Assembly: GCA_028280415.1 (NCBI GenBank)
Contig: JANQLV010000061.1
Coordinates: 62,001 to 126,000 of the forward strand
Direction: 5' to 3'
Origin: Saprospiraceae bacterium
GTDB lineage: Bacteria; Bacteroidota; Bacteroidia; Chitinophagales; Saprospiraceae
Length of the DNA: 64,000 nt
In this document: positions 36,393 through 45,014 of the stretch, in pieces
Layout of the letters: each line of letters opens with the position of its first letter
How positions within the stretch are numbered: the stretch's first letter is position 1
Program-made: the position numbers and the translations under genes
Notes under the pieces: generated by a model
What the model saw: the letters and a program-made list of their open reading frames with translations, nothing else
The model's database searches: none
What the model was told of the DNA's origin: nothing

Positions 36393-36779
36393 ATGGAAAT
36401 TTTCAAAATCGTTATTTTATCCTTATCAGGTCTTTTGTTACTCTCTGTGGGTGCAATGAGGTTAAGCAATCCTATGAAAACCTATTTAAAGAACTCCGGA
36501 ATTAAACTGGCAAACGATGTCAATTTGTTAAACGAATTGAGAGGTGTAAGCTCTGTTATGTTATTGGGGGGAGTAATTATTTTACTGGGAACAATTATCT
36601 CTAAATTAACTATTACATCATTTGTTGTTGCAAGCCTGATTTTCATTGGATTTGCAATCGGGAGATTGCTCAGTTTTAGTTTGGATGGAAAACCAAATAA
36701 ACGGATCATTCAAGGATTAATTTTTGAACTGGTTTTTGGTGCATTAAATAGTTTTTGTTTGCTTAATGCCCTGGCATAA
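36393..36779 (+). CDS. DUF4345 family membrane protein
   Basis: The ATG at 36393 (MEIFKIVILSLSGLLLLSVG) is preferred to the frame start at 36357. About 128 residues with four hydrophobic helices (near residues 3-22, 49-68, 72-92, 104-124) and the family pattern LNELRGVSSVMLLGGVIILLG and IGRLLSF.LDGKP. Inner-membrane protein of unknown function, probably controlled by the WYL regulator upstream. Confidence 0.75.
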   Translation: MEIFKIVILSLSGLLLLSVGAMRLSNPMKTYLKNSGIKLANDVNLLNELRGVSSVMLLGGVIILLGTIISKLTITSFVVASLIFIGFAIGRLLSFSLDGKPNKRIIQGLIFELVFGALNSFCLLNALA

Positions 36780-36856
36780 AAATTTGATCAGGTATTTTTC
36801 ACCAGATGGAATAATGGAGCTGCATAAGAGATCAGTGGTTAACGGTTTCCTCCTTA

Positions 36857-39800
36857 TCACCTCAGTAAGGTAACATCCCCCGAATATACTCTAACGGCTC
36901 CATTTATAAATTCCATTTCAAGTGAATATACATAAACACCGATGTCGAGCAATTTACCCTTAAATCGACCGTCCCAACCAACTGATTCATCGCCTGTGGG
37001 GAAATCTCTCCTTTCATAAACCTGATCTCCCCAACGATTAAATATTCTCATATAGTTGATCTTCCGGACTTTATGGGTAACAAAAGGGCGAAAAATGGCA
37101 TTTTGTACATTACTACTATTTGGAACAAAAGCATTCGGAACGTAAAAAGGAAAATCGGTACTCACCATAATTAGTGTGGTATCTGTAGCAAAACAACCCG
37201 AAGAGTTTTCAATTATTACGATCAATTCGCTACTCGAAAGCGGGGAAACAGATTGCTCAAATAAATTCCCGGAGGAGGTATCCGTCAAAATATGGGAAGG
37301 TGACCAGATGATATTTGCAATAACGTCATCATTGATGGAAGGTATGGCACTTGCCCGAATCGTATCACCAAATAAGATTACATTTGAGTCCGGTTCTAAT
37401 GCTATAGTAACAAAAAACTGGTCCGGTTGTGTAATCAGTATCGAATCGGTCTGGGCTACGCAATTATTCTCATCGGTAACCGTAACGAGATAAGTACCCG
37501 TTGATAAAGTATTTGTATTGGCCATACCATCCAGAGCATCTTCATTCCAGTCATAGTCTATAATCCCCGTGCCATTGTTAACCGTAATATCGATACTGCC
37601 ATCATTGCTTTCAAAACATTGCAGGTCACTGGCAAATACTTCCAGGGAAAGCGCATCTGCCGGACTATTTTCGATACATAAATCAAAATAGCCCTCGGCT
37701 CCTGTAGCATCTGAAACCGCGATGTAGTAAGTAGTGCCGTTTTCTACTCCCATATGGATTGACAGTTCGCCAGCGGAACCTGTACCGCAGGTAAATGGCA
37801 AGGAAGTATTCATACCCGGGCAAGCGCCTTGAAAAACAGCCATCTGAGGTTGCGGCAGCTCTTCGCTATCAATCGCGATTTTTATACAATCCCAGTCCGA
37901 TTCGGGGGTAAAGGTGTACCAGACCGTTGCATATGGAAAATCAAAACATCCTCCCTCCCCCGTTGGTCCCGGGGTGGCGGTGGCACTGCATCCCTGGGTG
38001 CAGACTGTGTCTTGTTCGATATCCAGAAATACAGAGCCGAAGGTACTGGCAAGATCACAAAAATCGTTAACACCACAACCCACTATTTTTGCGATAATAG
38101 CATCCTCCCCGCCATTAAAGGAATCGTCATACGGGCTGCCTTGAATCGGGAAATCATCAGAGTAGGTTCCACCGCCGATAAAAACACTTCCGGCATCATC
38201 AATAGCGAGATCGAGTGCCCAGTCATTGTCAATACCTCCAAGATAGGTCGATTCCACTAATTGGGAAAGGTCGAAAGAAAACCGGGAAACAAAAATGTCC
38301 CGCTCTCCATTATGCGTATCGTCAAAGGCATTTGTGGTCACCGGATAGTCGGTTGAAAAACTTATCCCGGTTATGAAAACATTTTCCGCTCTTTCAATAA
38401 CCAATCCATAACAATCATCGTCTTCAGCCCCTCCGATGAAAGTCGATGCCAAAATCTCAGACAAATCATTATTTATTTTTGTAATGATCACATCGTGATT
38501 GCCATTAAATGTACTATCGAAAACACCTTGTGTTGATGGATATTCCGCAGAACCGGTATAACCTGCGATAAACAGGTTTTGCGATGAATCAATCGCAATA
38601 GCATGGCTCTCCTCAAAATTGCTGCCGCCGATAAAAGTTGCGGAGGAAAGGATAGAAAGCTGATTGTTGAACTTAGCTATAAAAATATCCCCCGAACCGT
38701 TATGAGTGGAATCATAAGGCGTTCCAGCAGTGGGAAAATCATCAGAATAGGTAAAGCCCGAAATAAAAACATTTCCGGCATCATCGGTGATAATGGCATC
38801 CGCGCCTTCATCCGTACTTCCACCGATATAGGTGGATGCCAGTAAAGCCGAGAGTCCATTATTCAGTTTTGAAACAAAAACATCTTCAAAACCACCATTA
38901 AAATTCAAATCAAATCCACCAATGACAGGATAATCAGTCGATTCGGTTCTTCCGGTCACAAAAATATTTCCGGCCTGATCGAGGGTCAGATCATAACCAT
39001 AATCATCATCTCCCCCTCCAATAAAGGTTGATGCGATAATCGAAGAAAGGTCATTATCCAGTTTGCAAACAAAAACATCATTGCTGCCGCCATTATAAGT
39101 GTTGTCATAAGAGATACCGGCAATTGGAAAATTTGCCGAGCCGGTTGCTCCCGAAATGATTACATCGCCAGTTGCTTCGACGGTGATTGAAAGTCCATTA
39201 TCCCAGCTGCTGCCACCGATAAATGTGGAAACCAATAAAGTGGAAAGATCATTAGAAAATTTTGACACATAGGCATCTTTTACACCATTAAAAGGTTCGC
39301 TATAACTTCCCGCAGTAGTTGGAAAATTGTCGGACCATGTGTATCCGGTGATAAAAACATTACCGCTTTCATCAACTGCAATGGCATTGCCCCAATCATT
39401 ACCACCATCCCCAATAAAGGTAGAAGCCAAAAGAGGATCAATGATCAATTCATAATTCGGATCGTAATCCTCAACCAGAAAAGAATAGCCGTTTTTTATC
39501 TCTTCATTTATTTGGTATTCAGCTTTTGCCAAATGCTTTTTACCATTTATCCATTGATAAGCGACCGGTGCAGAATACAATAATCTTCCGGCAGGAGTAG
39601 ATACCGCCAATTGACCATTTCGAGCTACTTTTAGTTGTTCAGCACCTTCTACTATTATTTGAATGGACGAAGGATTAATGTGTGGTTTTACATAAAATAA
39701 CTTTTCAACATTATGATTATGTGCGTTTAATTTGAGCTCAACACCTTCCCATACTTCTCCCATATTCAGCAGCCCATAGGCAGGCACATTCGTTTTCCAG

Positions 39801-40201
39801 GAAGATGGATCGTTGCCAATAAAATAGTTGAAAAGGCTGGTATTTCTTTTCTCGCCGTGAGGGATTTCAGGAGTACGATTTTGGGATTCTCCAACGAATC
39901 TTTCTTTTAAGACATAACCAGAGGTACTATCAACCGGTAAAGCGTAAATAATTTCCTTTGCCTTATTGATGATGATATTTCCGGTAAAAGTGGGTGCGAC
40001 ATACAAAACCTCGCTACTCCATTGTCCCGAGTTTTTTATCCAGGGTACTTTTTTACTGGCAAGTGCAGACTCCCGGTTTTTGTTATTGAGGATATCCTCC
40101 CCTTCCATTGGTTTATTGAAATTGTTCAAATTGGAATAAGCGATATTTCCTTGAAGAAAAGACAGGGAAATAAGACAGGCCGTTAAGAGAAATCTAAGCA
40201 T
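36857..40201 (-). CDS. Giant SBBP-repeat surface protein with T9SS type B (gliding-motility) C-terminus
   Basis: At 1114 residues it has a signal peptide (MLRFLLTACLISLSFLQGNI) and an N-terminal domain (about 50-250; WIKNSGQWSSEVLYVAPTF). Seven SBBP repeats follow (about 255-735; STFIGG...D.G..I..D..GNVFITG.T.S.DFP, see repeat entry), then a Cys-containing PPC-like domain (about 740-880), an SprB-like segment (CFESNDGSIDITVNNGTG), and the gliding-motility-associated C-terminal domain (FYVPNAFVPNSSNVQN, RIFNRWGDQVYERRDF, WDGRFKGKLLDIGVYVYSLE). It should be secreted by T9SS and anchored as a surface adhesin or structural protein. Confidence 0.88.
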   Translation of the reverse strand: MLRFLLTACLISLSFLQGNIAYSNLNNFNKPMEGEDILNNKNRESALASKKVPWIKNSGQWSSEVLYVAPTFTGNIIINKAKEIIYALPVDSTSGYVLKERFVGESQNRTPEIPHGEKRNTSLFNYFIGNDPSSWKTNVPAYGLLNMGEVWEGVELKLNAHNHNVEKLFYVKPHINPSSIQIIVEGAEQLKVARNGQLAVSTPAGRLLYSAPVAYQWINGKKHLAKAEYQINEEIKNGYSFLVEDYDPNYELIIDPLLASTFIGDGGNDWGNAIAVDESGNVFITGYTWSDNFPTTAGSYSEPFNGVKDAYVSKFSNDLSTLLVSTFIGGSSWDNGLSITVEATGDVIISGATGSANFPIAGISYDNTYNGGSNDVFVCKLDNDLSSIIASTFIGGGDDDYGYDLTLDQAGNIFVTGRTESTDYPVIGGFDLNFNGGFEDVFVSKLNNGLSALLASTYIGGSTDEGADAIITDDAGNVFISGFTYSDDFPTAGTPYDSTHNGSGDIFIAKFNNQLSILSSATFIGGSNFEESHAIAIDSSQNLFIAGYTGSAEYPSTQGVFDSTFNGNHDVIITKINNDLSEILASTFIGGAEDDDCYGLVIERAENVFITGISFSTDYPVTTNAFDDTHNGERDIFVSRFSFDLSQLVESTYLGGIDNDWALDLAIDDAGSVFIGGGTYSDDFPIQGSPYDDSFNGGEDAIIAKIVGCGVNDFCDLASTFGSVFLDIEQDTVCTQGCSATATPGPTGEGGCFDFPYATVWYTFTPESDWDCIKIAIDSEELPQPQMAVFQGACPGMNTSLPFTCGTGSAGELSIHMGVENGTTYYIAVSDATGAEGYFDLCIENSPADALSLEVFASDLQCFESNDGSIDITVNNGTGIIDYDWNEDALDGMANTNTLSTGTYLVTVTDENNCVAQTDSILITQPDQFFVTIALEPDSNVILFGDTIRASAIPSINDDVIANIIWSPSHILTDTSSGNLFEQSVSPLSSSELIVIIENSSGCFATDTTLIMVSTDFPFYVPNAFVPNSSNVQNAIFRPFVTHKVRKINYMRIFNRWGDQVYERRDFPTGDESVGWDGRFKGKLLDIGVYVYSLEMEFINGAVRVYSGDVTLLR
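38080..39440 (-). repeat. Seven SBBP repeats in the surface protein gene
   Basis: Seven units of about 65-68 codons, each with S-T-(F/Y)-(I/L)-G-G, an acidic turn, (N/S)VFI(T/S/G)G and a (D/N)AF..(K)-type strand. Nucleotide copies have diverged, so the repeats are old. Confidence 0.8.
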
Positions 40202-40597
40202 TTACAGGATATTAAAGTTGGGCTTTAAAATATTTTTGTAGATCAGCTTAGCTTTTTCATTTACTCTTATGACATAATGTAAAATTGATGTATTATATTT
40301 TATCAAATTGAAAAAATATTCATACTTGCAGAAAATTTAACACTTGGGATCACGGCTATTAGTATTTAGCTTTTCGCTGTTTTTTCGAATTCGAGCCTCG
40401 AAAGTCGAAAAACGATTTTATCCCCAAGGTTTCAGGTTAGTACAGGTAGCATTTATATCTCCAATGGAGTGAGGCTCATCCACTAAAGCAAGGTATAAAA
40501 AATGGAGTCACGATTTTTTAAGAAAGGGCCTGCTCGTTCCTAAATTAATCCTTAATAACATTGGATTTTAAACCGATAATATCTAATTTTATAATTG
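40202..40597. other. Intergenic region between divergent genes
   Basis: About 395 bp, AT-rich, between the minus-strand surface protein and the plus-strand His-rich protein. Both promoters should lie here. A short imperfect inverted repeat around TTTTTCGAATTCGAG..CTCGAAAGTCGAAAAA is visible near 40380-40415; its role is unknown. Confidence 0.35.
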
Positions 40598-40954
40598 ATG
40601 AAAAAATTATCCTTCATATTGTTGCTAAGCTTAGTGCTGCTACCAATTATCTGGAACGGCTTAGGCTTTCTTCATTATGTTGTTGAACATACTCATATAT
40701 TTTGTATCACTGATGCTGATCACGAACATAAATCGCCTCATGAATGTTCGGACATCTATCACGTAAATCAAAGTCAAGACCACGATCATTTACCAACGAA
40801 CATTGAATTTTACGAATTAAAACAATACATCACTACCCTCTCTTCATTAAACATTCAACCATTTTCCGCTGCCCTTACAGCCACTGATGCCGGGGCATCT
40901 CTCAATCATGGTAGAATCTTCTCTGATGATATTTTTCATCCTCCTATTTGTTAA
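40598..40954 (+). CDS. Small His/Cys-rich membrane-anchored protein, possible metal binder
   Basis: About 118 residues from the ATG at 40598. A hydrophobic N-terminus (MKKLSFILLLSLVLLPIIWN) is a signal anchor or signal peptide. The body has 11 His and three Cys, many clustered (VVEHTHIFC, DADHEHKSPHEC, QSQDHDHLP), and a final HPPIC. Such small His-rich proteins occur in Bacteroidota next to metal transport genes. It lies about 290 bp upstream of an ABC-2 exporter operon. Copper or zinc binding is inferred from composition only. Confidence 0.6.
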   Translation: MKKLSFILLLSLVLLPIIWNGLGFLHYVVEHTHIFCITDADHEHKSPHECSDIYHVNQSQDHDHLPTNIEFYELKQYITTLSSLNIQPFSAALTATDAGASLNHGRIFSDDIFHPPIC

Positions 40955-41241
40955 CCACCATATCAATATTCTATTTAATCTCTGATTTTTGTCAAAACTC
41001 AAATCGGGGATTTTAAGGTGTATGTTAATACAGGTTTAAGCAATAGTTTAAGCGGATAGGCACTATAATTTTCAACCTGTTTTTCAACACCGAGGGAACA
41101 GGGTTTTGCGATACATTTTGTGTTTAGAAAACCACAACTTCACTAAGCGCGCTCAATCAGAATATTGGTTCATCCTGCAAAAGATAGTGTGCAACCTGAT
41201 GCCAGGTGCTCAATTTTAGAATTAAACTATAGAAAACAATC
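40955..41241. other. Intergenic region upstream of the ABC operon
   Basis: 287 bp; expected to hold the promoter of the ABC transporter operon. No gene or clear element is identified. Confidence 0.3.
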
Positions 41242-41967
41242 ATGTTAAGAACTATAAACTTAACCAAAAAGTACGGTACACATACTGCACTTAATAATTT
41301 AAACCTAAGCGTCCAGGCAGGAGAGATATTTTGCCTTTTAGGAGCCAATGGTGCAGGAAAAACAACCACGATAAACCTCTTTATGAATTTTATTCAAGCA
41401 ACTTCAGGGCAAGTATTTATTAATGATTTAGAAGTGGCTCAACAGGCACAGGCAACTAAAAAACACCTGGCCTACATTCCTGAAAATCTGAATTTATACG
41501 GCAACCTTACCGGATTGGAAAACCTACAATTTTTTGCGGGATTAGGTGGCGAAAAGCCTAAAAAGGAAGTAGCTAGTCAATTGCTTAAATCGGTTGGATT
41601 ACAATCCGAAGCGATTAACAAAAGAGTAAAGCAATACTCCAAAGGAATGCGCCAAAAAGTAGGCATCGCCATTGCCAAAGCTAAACAAGCCGATAACCTT
41701 TTGTTGGACGAACCTACTTCCGGACTTGATCCGCAAGCCAGCAATGATTTTGCACAACTGCTTAGAGAAATGCGGGAGAACAAAGTGGCTATTTTGATGG
41801 CTACGCATGATTTATTTCGGGCAAAAGAAACAGGAACACATATCGGAATTATGAAGGAAGGGGATTTGGTACATACTTTAAAAAGCGATGAAATTAAACT
41901 AAATGAATTGGAGCAATTGTATTTAGAAACTATGAAAACCGAGAGCCATGCTACTGCTAATAATTAA
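41242..41967 (+). CDS. ABC transporter ATP-binding protein
   Basis: At 241 residues it has Walker A LLGANGAGKTTTINLFMNFI, Q-loop region AYIPENLNLYGNLTGLENLQ, signature YSKGMRQKVGIAIA, Walker B ADNLLLDEPTSGLDP and H-loop ILMATHDLF. It is of the ABC-2 export subclass (NosF/CcmA/gliding GldA-like). It overlaps the next permease gene by 20 bp. With the two permeases it should form one inner-membrane exporter; the substrate is unknown, although the His-rich gene upstream hints at metal or a metal-linked protein. Confidence 0.9.
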   Translation: MLRTINLTKKYGTHTALNNLNLSVQAGEIFCLLGANGAGKTTTINLFMNFIQATSGQVFINDLEVAQQAQATKKHLAYIPENLNLYGNLTGLENLQFFAGLGGEKPKKEVASQLLKSVGLQSEAINKRVKQYSKGMRQKVGIAIAKAKQADNLLLDEPTSGLDPQASNDFAQLLREMRENKVAILMATHDLFRAKETGTHIGIMKEGDLVHTLKSDEIKLNELEQLYLETMKTESHATANN

Positions 41968-43372
41968 AAAAGAAATCTTGGCTGCCCTGAGGAATGTCCG
42001 CTTGCAAATTGCTGGTATTTTTCTAATTGCCCTGATGCTGGTTGCAGTATTGCTGGGTCGTCAGGGACAACAACTTATTCATAAAGAAAGAGAGAAAGCC
42101 CAGTCGGCTATGTACGACATATGGGTCAACCAAGGTATGAAGCATCCTCATAGTGCGGCACACTTTGGGCAATTTGCCTTTAAGCCCAAACCAGTATTGA
42201 GCTTTCTGGATGTAGGGTTAGACAATTATACAGGGACTTCCGTATTTCTGGAGGCGCATAAACAGAATGAAATACTCTTTAGTGCTGCTCAAGATAGTAA
42301 TGCCATGATTAGGTTTGGAGAAATGACCATGGCTTTGGTGCTGCAAATTTTACTCCCTTTGCTCATTATCTTTTTGACTTTCAACATTTTTAGTAAAGAA
42401 AGAGAAGAAGGAACGCTTAAACTTATCTATGCCCAAGGACTCTCTATGCGCCAATTATTTATGGCTAAGGTTTGGGCAACTTATGTTATGGTCCTGGCCA
42501 TCTTTATCCCTGTAATTTGTATAGCCTATTTTTTATTGGACTATCAGTCCGTATCTATGGACCCTAATATTGGTCTGAAATTTATTGGCCTTACGATTAC
42601 TTATGCATTGTACTTTTTAGTTTTTGTATTACTGTCTGTCCTCATTTCTGCATTTGCAAAAAAATCAAGCATTTCATTACTGAGCCTGTTGGGACTCTGG
42701 ATAGTTGCCTGTATTATCCTTCCAAAAGCTACTGCTAATCTGGCAGATAAAGCTTATCCAACACCTTCACAATTTGAGTTTAGAAATACTATTAGAGAAA
42801 AAGTAAAAAATGGTATTGATGGCCATAATCCCAGGGATGAGCGATTGAATGCGCTCAAGCAGAAAGTACTCGACCAATATGAGGTATCCAGCGTTGAAGA
42901 ACTGCCTGTCAATTGGAGTGGAATTGCGATGCAAGCTGGTGAAGAATATACGGACAAGATATATGATCGGGAATTTACCAGAGTTGAAAATATTTTTAAA
43001 AAACAAAACCGCCTATCGGAATGGGTTGGTTTTATTAATCCTTACCTGGCTATTCGTCACCTATCAATGGCATTTGCAGGGACAGATTTTGACCATCACA
43101 CTGCTTTTGCCAGAGCTGCTGAAAATTACAGACGTGCATTTGTAAAAAAAATGAATAAGGATATGGAACTGAATCATACACCCGGTATTGCTTATGGCGA
43201 CTATAATGTGGGTAAAGAAATGTGGAGCAGTATAAAACCATTTGCTTATCAATTGCCGGATTTGACCAGTATTCTTTCCAAGCAGTGGAGAAGTGTTGCG
43301 GCCCTGGTAACCTGGCTGCTTGGGCTATTTTTTATTGCTTCAATTTTTTCAAATAGCATTTCTAAAATATGA
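41948..43372 (+). CDS. ABC-2 type permease, DUF3526-like (first)
   Basis: The 474-residue membrane protein has an N-terminal helix (IAGIFLIALMLVAVLLG), a large extracytoplasmic region, then a helix cluster (LQILLPLLIIFLTFNIFSKE, AKVWATYVMVLAIFIPVICI, LYFLVFVLLSVLISAFA, LLGLWIVACIILP), a second soluble region and a final helix (AALVTWLLGLFFIASIFS). EREEGTLKLIYAQGLSMRQL is the coupling helix region of ABC-2 permeases. It overlaps the next gene by 4 bp (ATGA), so translation is coupled. Confidence 0.85.
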   Translation: MLLLIIKKEILAALRNVRLQIAGIFLIALMLVAVLLGRQGQQLIHKEREKAQSAMYDIWVNQGMKHPHSAAHFGQFAFKPKPVLSFLDVGLDNYTGTSVFLEAHKQNEILFSAAQDSNAMIRFGEMTMALVLQILLPLLIIFLTFNIFSKEREEGTLKLIYAQGLSMRQLFMAKVWATYVMVLAIFIPVICIAYFLLDYQSVSMDPNIGLKFIGLTITYALYFLVFVLLSVLISAFAKKSSISLLSLLGLWIVACIILPKATANLADKAYPTPSQFEFRNTIREKVKNGIDGHNPRDERLNALKQKVLDQYEVSSVEELPVNWSGIAMQAGEEYTDKIYDREFTRVENIFKKQNRLSEWVGFINPYLAIRHLSMAFAGTDFDHHTAFARAAENYRRAFVKKMNKDMELNHTPGIAYGDYNVGKEMWSSIKPFAYQLPDLTSILSKQWRSVAALVTWLLGLFFIASIFSNSISKI

Positions 43373-44682
43373 AAAATTTAATACATATACTTCAATTTGA
43401 ATGGAAGCTTTTATGGCGTAGCAATATGCTTAAATTACTTCTTGTGGTGATGCTTGGAGCAGGGGTTTATGGAATCTTTTTCGGCAAGTTTGAAATTGAG
43501 AAACAAAATATCCGAATTGCAGAGGTCAAAGAATATGAACAGGGAAGGTTTGATAGTCTCTTAACCTGGGCGAACCTTGATACTTCTATTCTTGCCAATA
43601 AAGAAAAGTACCTAAAAGCAGTATCGCCAGAAGGTGTGGGATGGCGTTTGCACTTTAGCCATTGTATAGTAAATGAAGCAAGCCCTACCGCAGGTTTGTG
43701 CCTGGGGCAAAGGGATTTATTTCCAACTTATTATCGAATAAATTTAACGGATTTAGCCAGACAAATGAATACGGCAGAATTGGCAAATCCCATGAAATTG
43801 TTAACGGGTAATTTTGATTTATCCTACGTATTTATTTTTCTTTTGCCTTTACTTATCATTTCACTTTTCTTCAATTTGTATTCCGATGAAAAAGAAAAAG
43901 GTACGCTTTCCTTGCTTCAGGCTCAGGCCATTTCATTAAACACCATCTTGCTGGACAAGGGGTTTTTGAGATTACTAACTGTTTGGGCTATAAGCGCTTT
44001 CCTTCTCGTTTTAGGATTTCTAATACAAGGGGTATCTATCGCAAATAATGCCGATATATTCTTTCAATGGCTTTTGGTAATTTTTGCTTATACACTTTTA
44101 TGGACGCTTTTTATGGCGGGTATTGTTGCATTGAAAAAAGGAACAGCTGTAAGTGCCATGCTAGGACTAGGAGTTTGGTTGATAACTACTTTAATTATGC
44201 CGGCACTTCTAAATTTATTCGTATCGGCTAATGAACCTTTGCCAAATCGAGCTGAAATCATCCATGCTGTTAGAGCGGCAAATAACCGGAACTGGGATTC
44301 TCCCAAGTCATTTGTCCTGGAGAAATTTTACGAAGATAATCCACAATATTCGCAAGAGGATACTACTCATTTTTACAAATGGTATTATGCAAGCTTTGCG
44401 CTTTTGGATAAAGAGGCAAATACTATCAGAAACGATTTCAACACTCAAATCAATAAGAGGAATAAATTAATTAAAAAATGGGAGTGGATGGCTCCGGCGG
44501 CGATGGTTTATGAGCATCTTTCTAAAATTTCTAAAACGAATAGAGAAAGTCACCTTCATTTTATGGAAGCTACGCATGATTTTCACGACAGGTTGAAAGC
44601 CATTTACTATTCCAAAATTTTTGCTGAAGAAAAATTTAATCAACAGGATTTAAGAGTGATACAGGCAATGCAAAGATATTAG
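43369..44682 (+). CDS. ABC-2 type permease, DUF3526-like (second)
   Basis: The 437-residue protein has the same layout as its neighbour: an N-terminal helix (MLKLLLVVMLGAGVYGIFFG), a periplasmic part, DEKEKGTLSLLQAQAISLNT coupling segment, then four helices (for example FLIQGVSIANN region, LLVIFAYTLLWTLFMAGIVA) and a C-terminal soluble part with conserved HLHFMEATHDFHDRLK. The two permeases are paralogues and probably form a heterodimer driven by the upstream ATPase. A terminator-like hairpin follows at 44870. Confidence 0.85.
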   Translation: MKNLIHILQFEWKLLWRSNMLKLLLVVMLGAGVYGIFFGKFEIEKQNIRIAEVKEYEQGRFDSLLTWANLDTSILANKEKYLKAVSPEGVGWRLHFSHCIVNEASPTAGLCLGQRDLFPTYYRINLTDLARQMNTAELANPMKLLTGNFDLSYVFIFLLPLLIISLFFNLYSDEKEKGTLSLLQAQAISLNTILLDKGFLRLLTVWAISAFLLVLGFLIQGVSIANNADIFFQWLLVIFAYTLLWTLFMAGIVALKKGTAVSAMLGLGVWLITTLIMPALLNLFVSANEPLPNRAEIIHAVRAANNRNWDSPKSFVLEKFYEDNPQYSQEDTTHFYKWYYASFALLDKEANTIRNDFNTQINKRNKLIKKWEWMAPAAMVYEHLSKISKTNRESHLHFMEATHDFHDRLKAIYYSKIFAEEKFNQQDLRVIQAMQRY

Positions 44683-44869
44683 ATAAAATGATTGATAACC
44701 TTGCTAAACATGTTTTTGTAACGGACAAAGAACTACAAAAAAATGGAACAACAAACAAACGACAGCATAATGAATGCTAGATTATACTTGGAAACAGATT
44801 TTTTAAATATTTCATTTTAATGGGTTTAATGGTTGTTGATTGGTAAAAAAAAGCCAATTAATAATCTCG

Positions 44870-44910
44870 TCCCGTTGAGTATAATTTAATATGCTCGGCG
44901 GGATTTTTTT
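44870..44910 (+). terminator. Factor-independent terminator after the ABC operon
   Basis: Arms TCCCGTTGAG and CTCGGCGGGA pair along 10 bp (two G-U), loop of 14 bases, followed by seven T. Confidence 0.85.
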
Positions 44911-45014
44911 AAAATGCTGAGCCTCATTTTTATGAGAGCCAAAATTTTATAAGGATTGATTTATAGATGTTTTAGGTAGGAAAAAATTGCTTAAGGATGA
45001 AATAAAAATTAAAA

